Shown here piece by piece: positions 1-12,430 of a stretch of DNA of 64,000 nucleotides. Below the pieces are notes generated by a model. That model saw only the letters and a list, made by a program, of their open reading frames with translations. It was not told where the DNA came from and did not search any database. Where the stretch lies: positions 12,834,001 to 12,898,000 of the forward strand of contig JAILWY010000012.1 in the NCBI GenBank assembly GCA_022113835.1. The letters run 5' to 3'. Position numbers and translations under genes: made by a program. The stretch is from Atopsyche davidsoni. Lineage: Eukaryota > Arthropoda > Insecta > Trichoptera > Hydrobiosidae. Within the stretch, counting starts at the first letter, position 1. The number at the start of each line of letters is the position of its first letter.

Positions 1-2639
1 AGCAGAGCGAGCTACGCAGAGGAGAGCTGCAAACAAAAACTTCACAGGTTCTTCCGAGCGCTCCTGCGCCGCCCTTTGTGTGTCCGAACGACAAGTTGCT
101 CCGGGAGGAGACAGTTTTCTTTACACACGTGCTTCTTTCCCAGTAATTGCTAGTGAGTAAAGCACAGCAAATAATATAAAAAATAAGCAAAAATTCATAT
201 CAATATACATATAAACATGAATTTTTTATGATTTTTTATCCTAACGAATTTTACTCTTTGTAATTAATAAAATGTGATTGAATAATGTATAAAACAGAGC
301 ATATTATATATTCATACATTTTATTTAATTTTCCAATTCTTACACATACAATGTGCCGTGTTTGGCTTACTGCTGTAGAAATTTTTCTTCAGAAATTTGT
401 TAACTTCCTTACCAAATTAGCCATTGGAAACAGTTATCGACATTTTGGATGCCTAACTCAAAGAACTCTGAGAGAATTAATAAAAACTACGTAAACGAAG
501 TACTAATGGCCATTTATGGAATATAATTTTTTTCTCGCCGACAGTATTTGAACCTATTCTTCTCTTTCGTTTGATTCTAGGAAACAGACATTCATCACAG
601 TATAAAAAAATACGGAACCCATATCAGTAATGTTATTGATACAACATTGCGCGAGGCAACGAATTTATAATTGAACCTAAAGGAAATTAACAATAAAATA
701 AAACCAAATGGTTTTGGAGACTACGTTTATTTTGCTTATAGCGAGAGCTCTTTCGCCGAACACGGCATCTTTACCAGTTCCATTAATTAAAGGAAATTAT
801 TCAAGAGTTAATACCAAGCTGTGTTAATCGATGAACGGTTCCATCTTGATTTGCATATTAATACCGAAGTAGATTATTGTGTCAGAAATACCTATTTAAA
901 CACCTTCGAGCTTTTATATGCGCTGAGTGAAAATTTTAGGGAAATTAATCTTTTAAGCTTTATCTCCTAACTCAAGTTTAATTCGAGCAATATAAGTTTA
1001 TTTGGCGATGTAATTCACACAATGGTGCGAATGAAAAGTTTCCTTTTCATTGAGAATACAAAACATCGCCACGGAGTCGGCGCCTCCAACGACTGAAAAC
1101 AATAAGTTTTTGAGAACGTTTTCCCGAACAGAAATCGAAGACTTACAAAAAAAGCAAAAGAACAAAACAGTTTTTCATGGCTTAGTATTACTATCTTAGA
1201 CGAAAATAACTAACAGAAATAAATCATTAGAAAACTAATAAACGATGCCGTGTTTTTTGCGGCGCGTATGTTCATGGGAACATTTTTTGTTTCCGATTGC
1301 AGGGCGTTAATTAATTTTGAGGTGATATTTTCTAGCAGGCTGTACAAATGGCCGCCATTTGTTTTAAATCTTTTTTGTTAAGAGCCAGTAGACTCGGTGG
1401 CGACTTCTATAGAAAAAACTTCACTTGTTTATTTTTGAGATAAAGTAGATAAAATGGAACATGTATAAAATAGAATCGCTAGAGGATTGTACGTTACCGT
1501 TATTGTCGCAGTCTAGACTAACAGATTACCTTTTGGAATGTTACTTTGTAACATAACAGCGCATCGTAGCAAAGAGGAATGCGATCACTCTCACTATTAG
1601 GGGAACAAGGGATTTAGTTGCAGTTAAGTGGAGAACAAAAATACGCTAATAATCATTAAAAAGAGAAAGCTTTTAAAAACGGACGATTCCCCTGTTTCGA
1701 TCAAGAGATGTATTCCACCTCGTGTGGTATTGCACACTTCGTAAGAGTTTGGAATTCTATATCGTTACTAGGTACTCGCATTATTTTTATTGCGGTGCAC
1801 CAAAACGCATACAAAAGCACCATAAAGAGACAAAAGCAGCAAACGGCAGATCCATCCAACGGGAGTGAAACCGATCAATACACATTACAAAGGCGCCCTG
1901 CGTTACAACCGATGGAGATGTATGAGCCGCACGCGGGAGTCGCCGCGCCCGAATGTATGGAAATGTAAAGAAGTTCGATAGCGCCATTGAATTAGGCAGA
2001 CGATAAGTGCGGGGGAGGCTGCGGGGGAGGAGAGCCACCCTCGGTCCTCTCCCGCTCCATTCAGATTGCAGAGGGCACTCACCCTTTAGAATAACGCGGC
2101 GGAGACTGCGAACGTACAGAAAAAGTTTGATTTAGTTGCCAAAAGACAGTGTATAATAATTCAAGATGAATAATAGTTATCGTGTTCGTAAAAACTAAAT
2201 AAAAGCAACTGTAAAATAAATGAAGATTTATAGTTATTACAAAAATTATACGAAAGCTCTTTGCCTTTGATTCATAATGTATACAATATTAATGCAACCT
2301 GAAAGCGCGCTAATGTTAACCAAAATAATTAATGAGACGATAGTATTAGGTGCCTCCATCAGTAAACCAAATTATTAAAGTTTCGCCATGATCTTATGAT
2401 TATACAAAAATAAGATGGATATATAAAACAGATAAAAAATAAATTTAAATTTACCTAAAGTGAAATAAATTAAGTAGTTTTCTTATACAATCAAAAAATA
2501 CCCAAATTCCAAGAAATTATTTTTTTGGCATTTAAGAGGGAGGTAGTAAGTATGGTTTCACGTACCTGCTGCAACATCGCCGTGTAAAATAAATAATATA
2601 AAAGAGTACAGCTTAACGTCGACCTCGAGGTAAAATAAA

Positions 2640-2820
2640 TCGCCCGAAAAGGTTCGGGAGGAAGGGGAAAATGGATTTAATTCGTTCACGTGGCAGAGGG
2701 TTCATTTGTGTTAGCCATCGGCTTGCTCGAGACTCGGCCCGCGCCTCTCCTCGCGGGAGGAGTAAACAGCGTCCCGTCCGGCGCTCGCAGCCGAGAGACT
2801 TCGCCGAGAGAAAAATGCAA
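2640..2820. other. GC-rich island
   Basis: A CpG-containing block between AT-rich flanks. It contains a CTCCTC/GAGGAG hairpin around 2746-2762. No ORF, splice-flanked exon or RNA gene is recognised. Confidence 0.5.
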
Positions 2821-2886
2821 CGCTAGTTTTGTAATTTAAAAGTTCCACTGTCTTATTATCTCAACGATACACTTGATCTCATTCTG

Positions 2887-2913
2887 GGTTCACACCCAGT
2901 GTGGGTCTGAACC
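2887..2913 (+). other. Hairpin: 12-bp stem, 3-base loop
   Basis: GGTTCACACCCA pairs with TGGGTCTGAACC at 11 of 12 positions. An overlapping alternative stem CTGGGT/ACCCAG shares the same bases (2884-2899). GGTTCA/TGAACC are nuclear-receptor-like half sites, but the 15-bp spacing is not a standard response element. Confidence 0.55.
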
Positions 2914-4606
2914 GTGCCGCTAAGTGCTTTCTCGAAATTGGGATTTTTCTTATTTTGTTTTTCTTTGAATCGCAAGGCTGGTACCTCATATTTTAGCTCG
3001 GCATTTGGACTTTTAAAAAAAACTCACCACTTTAAAAAAATAAATATGCTCAATCCATAAAACAAAGGAATGTTCACAGTGTTATCTATATAATTAATTT
3101 TAAGCATCGCAGTTACTTATGATAAAATGTAATAGGTGGCGATCACAGTGAACACGTCGAATGACTGTTTTCATAGCTCTGAAGTCTGAAGTGACATATT
3201 TTATAATAAGTAAAAAGCGCATTTGGATTACGCCTGCTTTTCGTCTTACAGCAAACGCAATTTAACGTAAATAAATTATACGAGTCAAGACTCCCCGGTG
3301 AGCTCCTCATATAAAGTAAGGCGGCATAGGAGGGGCATACTTAAAATTTAATGCGACAGTAAATATTTCAACGTGACGCCATTTTATTTTTATTCCACGT
3401 GTGCATTTCGTTATCTCCGGCGTCAGTCACAATGTCCGTCGTTTGTCACGAGGAGCGGTGCAACTCCCGATAGCGTGAATTCGCAGACAATAATTTAAAT
3501 AAAAATACACTACAACTCCAAATCGTCGAGGAAACAGTGTCCTTTGTTTTTCACCTTTATGGGAATAAAAATAAGCAATAATTCATAAAAACAGTAAAAA
3601 GTAAATTTCCAAAGAATATATGCTTATGTATAGCAGATGCGTAATATTTTAAACTAAAATAAAAAAGTAACAATTAAGTGGACACCACAATTCCTAATTC
3701 CTAATACTTTTGACTAGCACATTTTTATTGTTGGCAACCTTCGTGACTATCTCATAATGTTAGTCTTCCATACCGTTCGCAGCTTGCACGAGTAAATCTC
3801 GTATCAGTCTAATAGGACTGGTTAATTTAATCCAGTAAGATTTCTTAATAGCAATTAAATAATTATAGTTAGATGGCGAGTACAAAGCGAAAACTTTGTG
3901 CCTCATGCCAAATTATCTACCTGCAAACATATAACTCTTTTAAGTTTGTTAAAATTATATTAGAATTTAATAATTTGTAAACAATTAAAATAACATTATT
4001 AATTTCATTATTTTACAGAGTGATTACCTGTCGTGAGCACGGATGTATCGAGAAGTGCTTATAATGGAGAGATTTAAAATTTCATTGCAATAGATTTTGC
4101 TATCTGTTTAGTTCAATATGTAATCGTTGTATAAATAGTTAAATACACAGATTGCCAATTCACGTCAACCAATTAGCTGAGTCTACAATCCAGCTCATTC
4201 CGGGAATGAAACAATATTCGATAGGAGCAGGTGTCGCAGCGCAACATCGATCTACCTCACAGGCTCAACGGGCGCAGAATGAATCATTAAATAGCCGAAG
4301 AGAGAAACGCCAAACGGAGTACTGGGGAGAGGACTGTCCCGCCGTGTAGGGTAAAAAACAACAAGTCCCATGCGTTAGTTATTAACGATTGTGTTATTGT
4401 ACAAGGCGGGGTGAGCTTAATGTGAAATGCACCCCTTGCAAATGCACACGTCCCACTCTCCGCGCAGCTCCGGTCTGGTTGCATTACATTTCTGAAATAA
4501 TAAATAACATCCTCTCGGATAATGCAGGATGATCTCGCGAGATTATAAAGTGGAGGGCCTGCCGGAGGGTCAATATTTAAATTTCGTTAGGTAGCAACGC
4601 GAAGTG

Positions 4607-4677
4607 CAGAGTATTTGCGTAATGCGGGAGGAGTGAAAGCACCTACACGATAACCAGTGGTTTTCCAGAGTATTTGC
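4607..4677 (+). repeat. Direct repeat of CAGAGTATTTGC, 59 bp apart
   Basis: The 12-mer occurs at 4607-4618 and 4666-4677. The second copy continues as TATTTGCATT, a POU/Oct-like word. It may be paired factor sites or an old duplication. Confidence 0.6.
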
Positions 4678-5609
4678 ATTTGATACACGGAAAAAATATA
4701 AATCATAATTTCTTGGAGCAATGTAAATATTTACTCAGTGCAGATCTGAAGTATGAACTTGATATTCCACCATTAAATAAAGATAAGGGTACCCCATTAG
4801 GATTTTGCTTACACCGGTGTGACGTATTATTACTAATCGTTTTCATTGTTAGTAAACACAAAAGGGAAGGTCTTTTTCGCAATATTTTGCCAATCAATCA
4901 TCGCGTAACCGCAATTGATTGATATCGGCTGACGAACGGGCTGGTCGGCGGAGAGGATGCGCCCAAAATACAATTTCATTAAATTTTCAGCCCTCAGTGC
5001 GAGACGTCTTGTTGAAATCTTACCATATTATAGACTTCTTTGTTTTACACCGACATTAAATACATATAGTAAATAGAATATGAGATCCAGTAAAATATCA
5101 AAATTAAAATATTATTTTTATACTTTTATTTTTAACAGTTTATAGCAAGTTAGCTTAGTTTGGTTTGAATCAAGAAATCTTCAACTCTTAAAATTAATTT
5201 TAAGAAAAAATACTGAACATGATAGATAAATCGGCATACATTTTTTATATAAACATTAAGCAAGGTGTATTTGCATATAAAATTGAAAAAAGAAATATCA
5301 GAGATGATTATAAATTTTTAAACGATGAAAACTTAGTTTTCAACATGTAGCTTACAATAAACCGTAAATAAATTAACAAAATGTTATTTTTTTAAATGAA
5401 TATTTAATTTTTTTTATTATGACGCATTAAAAAACATTATAAAATTATAGTCTAATTTATTACGAAGCGAATCGAAACTACTCGTCTACACATCGTGTAT
5501 GTATGCTCGCAGCATATTTCTCCACTGCGTATACACTCGATAGGATTATACAGGCAGATTTTATTAATATTTGGTATTTATATATCATAATTAGTGAGCA
5601 GCCGTCAGT

Positions 5610-5755
5610 TGATCCGGCGTGATGTATTGTGAAGCGGTGCGTTATTGATTCCCGGAGGTGTTGGCAAATGGAAAATAACCGCGAGGCCGCGAGGGAGCGC
5701 AGCCCCGCGTCATGCTAATCCGGGATGCTGGTCTGCGGCACCGGGCCTGGGGATA
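5610..5755. other. GC-rich island with POU- and Otx-type words
   Basis: Contains ATGCTAAT (5712-5719, POU-like) overlapping TAATCC (5716-5721, the Bicoid/Otx core). There is no coding signal. A regulatory role is inference from motif content only. Confidence 0.35.
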
Positions 5756-7084
5756 ATATACGCATAACTAAGGGCTCCTGCTAAATCCCTACAACAACAT
5801 AATTAAATATTAATACTGTAAGCTCACAGCCATCAGCACATCATCACAGTTATAGATTTAATAACACTAATTACAAAAACAATTGGGTTTGTGTGTGATT
5901 ATGATGGTGTTATTATTTCAAGCATTTTATTTACATATTTTTACGTAAGTGCTGCTATTTAAGAATGTTCATTTTACATCCTATAAAAAACGTATGATTG
6001 GTAGACTCTCGATTTTTAAATTAACAGTAATAGATAGAAATTGTGATTAATTTTTAAAAATATATTTACAAAACAAAAAATCTAAATACCAGGCACTTGA
6101 TGATTTTCTGATAATCTCAAAGTGCATGGGTTTGGAAATCCCCGTTGATTTGTGAAAAGCCCAAAGTTGCTTCTATTATCTTTTTATCCGTTTTCCTTGA
6201 GCTGTATGATTCTTGGAAAATTTGTTTTCTGTGGCTTTTCGAATCATCTCAGTTAAACAGAAATCGGTAAATCGGGAATCTTCTACAGGAGTACAGCACC
6301 AGGCGGAGACAGTTAAAGAAACAAGGCTCACGGAGGAGGTCTGGGGTCCCTGCAGACCCCCGCACAGTGTGTGGTTTAAATGACACACAAAATAAGTGAA
6401 ATAAAATTAACACAAGAAGGTTTTACAGTATGAACTCATTTTTTTCATAACTCATCTTAAGAGATGAGAGTTCAAAAAGAGTAAAACTGTTATAAAAAGT
6501 TTTTTCTTTTTATTTTGAAAACATATTTTATCCATTGTGCCGATTAACACAACACTTATCTGGATAATAATATTACGATAGAAAATCAAATGTAATTTTT
6601 TTATGATAATGTTAAGTAGGTATTTTAAAAAGTAAATTATGAACAGTGAACTTTTGCATTTAGTTAATGGTGTTTATATAATATGTAACTTGCAAACATC
6701 CTGTTTTTCTGAGAGGCCAAAGAGACATAATTTATTAAATTCAGAGATACATATTACAAAAATATTTTTCTTTAACAATAAACACACCGTAATCAAATTA
6801 ATCAGGCACATTATTTTTAAAAATAAGTGTGCTTTTATTTTTGATATTAACAATATTACAGCGGCCGTAGTTGCAGCCCATTGAAAAGGGTAATTGACTA
6901 AATACCAAAAAGGATTTAATCCCAGGGAGAACTTGGAGGTATATTTAGCTTATATTCTAATCCTGTTCCAAAGCACTTAAAAACAAAAATGATTCCTGAA
7001 TATAAATGAGAGGTGCAATGCCACCGGAGGGTTCGGTGTAAATACATAAAATAAACGGGAGTATGGGGCTTTTTGAATAACACG

Positions 7085-7275
7085 GGAGGGCAGACGCGGC
7101 GTTAGCCGTCACCCGCGGCTCAGACCACAAACAATCGGGAAACAAAGCGAGAATCAACTCCATAAAGACTGGCGGGCGGCGGTGAATGAAAAACCAGTCC
7201 ACTGAGTGCCGAGAGTACTGCGCCGGCACAATCAGTCCCCTCCTCCCCTCCCCCGCGGCGCCCGGCCGCTCGCTT
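7085..7275. other. GC-rich island with Runx/Sox words and C-tract
   Basis: ACCACAA (Runx core, 7124-7130) is directly followed by ACAAT (Sox-like, 7131-7135). Farther right is a C-rich tract (7236-7254) that puts clustered G runs on the minus strand. Open frames on both strands resemble no protein. Confidence 0.35.
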
Positions 7276-8399
7276 TATTCAATACGGGGAACGAGACATT
7301 CCCGGGTTTACTTCGTAATACTGTATATCACAAACGTTGCAGTTAGGTGCGACACAAAGCCAAAGCGTTGTGTTTAAAAATGCCCTTTTTTAACATTCCT
7401 CCATTCTTTTAAAGAAAGTAACACTAAGTGTGCAAATAAATTATTGTATCAAATTGACAACATACTAGTAATGATACAGAAACAAAAAAAAAAATCCATT
7501 TTTAACCATATTTAACAGCTCACCTCAGAAAGTTTGCAAATTGTAATTCCGGTGAATAATTAAAAAAGGCCTAGACACATTATTTGCGTGGAAAAATACT
7601 GCCTGAAAGTAATCAAAACAATTCTGATCTTGCCAAGAGAATAATAAGCGATTCTCCCCTGTTTGACTTGAATTACTTTTTAATAAAGAAATATTGGCAA
7701 TATTAAAAGCGGTGCTTCAAAGTTCAAAAAGAATAATCTGCAGGGGAAAGACAATCCTACCCACGGTTCGAAAATCCGCGATAAAGCGAGGGTGCACTGC
7801 ATTAGGCATTTAATCACGACCCCCTCAACTTATTTACATGCTAACTAACACACCCTCGCAGCAGTACAGATGAAACATCTGATGCAAATTAATAAAAAAA
7901 AAAAAAAAGCGAACATAAATTGCAATATTAGCCAGTAAGATTTATTATAGAGACTAAAATTTTAAATGAAATCGCTAATGTGCAGTTTTTCTTTTGCATT
8001 AAAAAAATATCCATATTTATGTATTTGAAAAATAACCGTAGGATGTGAAAATTGGATACTCAAGTTAACTATATTGATCAGATAAATATAAGTCTTATCT
8101 TGAACACATGTAGCAACAAAAATAATTAGTTAATCAAATAAAATTTACCACCTAATGTTTTATGTATTGTTTGAACATCTTGTATGATTTCATTGTTTTT
8201 TAGTGATTGTCGTATCATGGAATAATTATTATATTACTAACTGTTGAATTAAGAAAGTAGTATAAAAAATATAATATTCATTTCAAAATTATATATACAC
8301 AAGCGAAATCACACAAAGTAAATGAGTGGTTTGAAAATATCAACGCAACGAACTATTGTACACTGCATGCGACAATGGAGAATTTAAAGAATATTATTT

Positions 8400-8690
8400 G
8401 TGCTGGGGGCAAAGGTACATTCCCGGGCGTTCTAGAGGATGCACTGGCTGCAGTGGCAAAGGTTGCACATGCACGCTGGAGGCTGTCGCGTCTCCGAGGG
8501 CTCGGAAGTCGCGTATTGTTCGCCGGGGGCGGTGCAGGCCGGCAGACACATTCATCAGGCGCCCCGGGAGTCCTCACCCCCAGTTCCGTCTTGGGCGGAG
8601 GAATGCGAGCCGCCCAGGGTGCCGCACCACGATGGGGCGGATTTCCGAACGATCCAAGCGTGCTCATTAAGGGGGAGGCGGCTTTGTGAG
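8400..8690. other. CpG-rich island, stop-poor in several frames
   Basis: About 290 bp of GC-rich DNA with frequent CpG. Frames of about 100 codons are open at once in three + frames and one - frame, as expected when GC content makes stops rare. Translations show low-complexity G/A/P/R composition and no recognisable domain, so no CDS is called. Confidence 0.5.
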
Positions 8691-10433
8691 TTTTATTTCA
8701 AAATGCGTTATCGGAGACAAGCGACCCTTCCGGAAATCTGACTGCAGATTTTACTCGTCCCTTTTGAGCGAATAATTTTGGAATAATACTTTCAGTGAAG
8801 CAGATTTCAAAACAAGCCACGGTGAAGAGGGTAATAAAATAGAGTACCAAAGATTCTGAGTATTTTGTAATACCGAGAAAATTCTGTAGCGAGCGAGTTA
8901 AATAGTACTGATCCACGAATTCACAAGTGAATTAGACGATTTATGAATAGATATTGAATTCAAGAAATATTCACAATGACGTAAGCAGTTGGATAATTCA
9001 GTAGAAAATTATGTAAGGCTAGGGAAGGTGGAGAAACCACAAGAAAGCCCTCTTTACGGATGAAATGACACATTTTCATCACAATTAATGCCTTGATGTA
9101 TACGAAGAAAAATTAACACTTTTAAAATCATATAATTTTAATGCTATAAAATGAACTATAAACACACGTAAACATCTACATTTATGTATTTTATTTGTAA
9201 GAAGTGAATTCAAACTCAAATAACAGCTTTATAAAGTGCTTCTACGAGGCGCTTTAAGAACACAACACGTAATAAACGTTTTGTATTATTTTCAGGGAGG
9301 TTAACTAAAATTTAAAGCAACGTGCATTTCCGGGGAAAGCAAATTGAAATTCACCCCATAGCGAAATCTTTCGCCGCAAAGTAACGCGCCGTGAAAATAT
9401 AACAAAACACAGGCGACCATCGGACCTTCTCCCCGCCGTGGCCCAATTATTTACTCCCGCAATTTATGTGACGGTGTTTTCTAGCCGCACCACACCTAAT
9501 GTCGCAAATAGAGAAAGTCCATTAGAGTGGTACAGGATTCGTCGGTGCACAGTGATCTGAATTCAACTGATTTTTTTTTGTTGGAAATAATATTCAAATG
9601 GAGACTTTGGTTAAATAAATAGCTACAAATTGAGGGAATATACTTGTTAGTCATAATGTTTTTATTTTAAATTTAATTTTAAAGACTTGAAACTTATAAA
9701 TGACACGAAGCGGAATCGACATCATTGTAACGACGAATAAATGCCTGAAAGTAGCAAAATATGAAAGAAAGTAGCTATGTATGGAATTTTGCTAATTGGT
9801 AAAGTTTGTTATTATTTTGAAAAAATATGATGTAGTTTGGTGTTCATATAAATAAATCAGGTCGTGTTTTCATAACAAATATGAAAATCCAGATTTTAGA
9901 AATTGCATGTCTCATCGTAATCCACTGAAAATACTCTACGTTTAATTATATTTACATATGTTTGCACTGTACAAAATGCAAACGTTAATTTTTTTCAAAA
10001 CATTTATAAATTAAAATGGTATGAACGTGTTGTTTTTTATAATTGATTATTTCAACAACAATACTATTTCATAATTAATATTCATTTAACTATACATAGA
10101 TATAGATTATTCATAATTTAGATGAATACGATATTGTTATTTAGATAATTTAAATTAAATTTTGACATGGGGTCGTATAAAATGGAAGCATTGTGCGCCG
10201 GCCAGCTGAGGTGTTTCACAATAACGTGTTGCGTCTGAGAATGACCAGACGAGAAACGAGACGAGAATAAGGAAGCGGCATTAATGGAACTTTGTGCGGT
10301 CAGAGCAGCGCCGAAGTTAAATGGCGCTCTAATGAAATATCCGACTGGCGGCGTGAACAATGCGCTGGAAACTATAAAATACATACGACAGTGTAGTAAG
10401 TCCAAGACTACCTGAAAAAATAAGAATAATCTA

Positions 10434-10510
10434 ACTGCCTCCTGGTCCAGTGCTCGCTATGCTTTCCTACTGATTATGGAATCGTGGATTCGAACCCGGA
10501 TAAAGCAATA
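10434..10510 (+). repeat. tRNA-derived SINE head (probable)
   Basis: A box A-like TGGTCCAGTGCT (10443-10454) is followed at tRNA-like spacing by a box B-like GGATTCGAACC (10486-10496). These two words form the internal RNA polymerase III promoter of tRNA genes and tRNA-derived SINEs. The segment between holds CCTACTGATTATGG, resembling an anticodon-arm remnant. The acceptor stem does not close well, so this is not a functional tRNA. The sequence after it is AT-rich with a T run; no body or clean target duplication could be defined, so the 3' limit is uncertain. Confidence 0.5.
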
Positions 10511-12229
10511 AGTTTTTTTATATTATTTGAAAAATTTAATTTCACTATAGACTCAAAAAGAAAGAGAACCATTCAAAAAGTAACCTCACCAAAATACTGG
10601 AGACGTGACAAACCGAAAACATTCACAATTGTTTTTGATTGCTTAAACCGCGTGTGTATCCACGTGCGACGTATATTTTTGGCATGCCACGTACTTCTCT
10701 TACAAAGTAGTGTTACGATTAAATTATTGTTCCCAGGTTATTTATTTTGAGATATCGCTCGTCGAATAAAATATTGCTGTTTTACCAGTTGAGTTAAGTA
10801 TCACTATAATGTCGTGACTTGTGCGTTGTGAAATGTGATCAGATTCGCAATAAAGGTTACTGTAGCGCCTCGCTCGTGTCTGGTTTATCATATCGTTGTA
10901 ATCTGATGCAGAGAATCGCTTAAAAATCGCGATGTATTTTACAAATGCTAACAACGTGACTAAACTGGCAACTCGGGGGCCCGGGCCAGAGCGCGGAGAG
11001 GGCCGTCTCCTGGACAAGCATTTAGCAACGCGATCACGCGCCGGGGCGGCCTCACAGGACAACGGAAGTCTTTATCTTTTTGCACTCGTAAAATAATATT
11101 TATTGCCTTAATTAAAACAACAATCGGGTTTTATTAATTAATTAGGGCTTACAAACGGTAAAAATAAGAATTAAAATGAAATTGATTAAAAAGTAATTTA
11201 TTTGAAGGGAAACTGTAACTTCCTTTTTGAGAACCCACAATTAATGAAAACTACGTAAGATAAAACCATAAAGTAATTAAACTCACGCCTATGCATTTAA
11301 AGCAGACCAACAGAATTATTTTTAAAATATTTTTTCATACAAAAATGTATTGCTTAGAACCACTTTGTAAAGAATCATATTTAATATTAAATTACTTTTT
11401 AAAAAGATATCGTATTGTTCCGAATCATGTTGAGTTACATGTGAAAAAAATAATGATTCAATAATTCACCATAAAATAAAGTAATCTCACAAAATTTATA
11501 AAAAATATATACACATGATAGCAACCAACAAATAATAAGTAAACTACTGAGGTAGGTAATCGACACGGGTTTAAATAGCTTGTCCGATTGGAATATATCT
11601 TATAATTAGTCAATTTGGTGTAACCGGGATGAATGGGCTATGCGTGGGGGTGGAACTGCAGTGCGCTGCGAGGGCTGGGGAGGAACAGAACACCTGTGAA
11701 AATAATTGGCCGCTCGGACGAGAGCCGCAGTTGTCAGGCTTTGATGTCGAGGACTGCAGTTTGTGGCGCGCACAGAAAGGATCGAGCCCTTAACCGTGCT
11801 GTTTAAAGCGTAAGCTATACGAACATTTTTACGATAAAAACTATCATTTAATTTTTTTCTATGAAATAAATAATAAAAATTGAATGCAAAAAATGCTTTC
11901 AAATTTTTAATAATATTTTCTTAACGATTTCATGATGTACTAGTAAGATATCCTTTATTATTAAATTTTTTTTTTTTTTTAAAACATCTTTTTCAACATT
12001 TTGTAAACAAAAACAGCTTTACAAAACGGACTTTATTTACAAAAAACAAAGAGTTTACCATTTGGTTTAGTTAAACCTCAAGCGATCATGAATAATAGAG
12101 GTTCGCTGCATGTGAAAATGAAAACTATGAAGATGTTTAATGTTTCAAAAAAAGCATGAGTATACCATGTGCTCAGTACATTAGCTACCATCGGATTAGA
12201 CCGTAAATGAAAATATGTATCATTAGTGA

Positions 12230-12430
12230 ATGTGCTGCCGGGGAGAGTCGGACACGAGGGCTTCGGGGGTCGCGGGGGCTGCGGAGGCTGCGAGGGCCGC
12301 GCAGCCCGCCAGGTAATCCCGCCCTAAGTGAACGACGTCATTCATCATCAGCCTTAAGCCGGCGACCGCTCGTGAATATCTTCAATGCGAAAATTGGGCG
12401 GGCTGAGGAGCGCCCGGGCTGACCTCGGGC
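12230..12430. other. GC-rich island
   Basis: Contains short G-rich repeats (CGGGGGTCGCGGGGGCTGCG region, 12263-12290). Open frames are low-complexity and not protein-like. Confidence 0.45.

Larger units (their letters stand above)
1..10433. other. Gene-free AT-rich DNA, left part
   Basis: Apart from the islands, hairpin and direct repeat listed, this is AT-rich DNA in which no gene is seen. A further GC-rich patch lies at the left edge (1-130) and another at 1980-2110, with a tandem TGCGGGGGAGG pair at 2008-2030. A milder one is at 9290-9500. The longest frames (about 104 codons, 8353-8689) are island artefacts. A small hairpin AATGAAAAG/CTTTTCATT is at 1030-1051. Confidence 0.7.

Noticed and set aside
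1958..1980. Resemblance to the animal miR-1 sequence (shared 12-mer ATGTAAAGAAGT)
   Set aside because: The seed carries an inserted base, the 3' end differs, and no upstream arm can form the precursor hairpin.
8353..8689. Overlapping open frames of about 104 codons in three + frames and one - frame
   Set aside because: Several frames open together reflect GC-rich sequence with few stops; translations are low-complexity.
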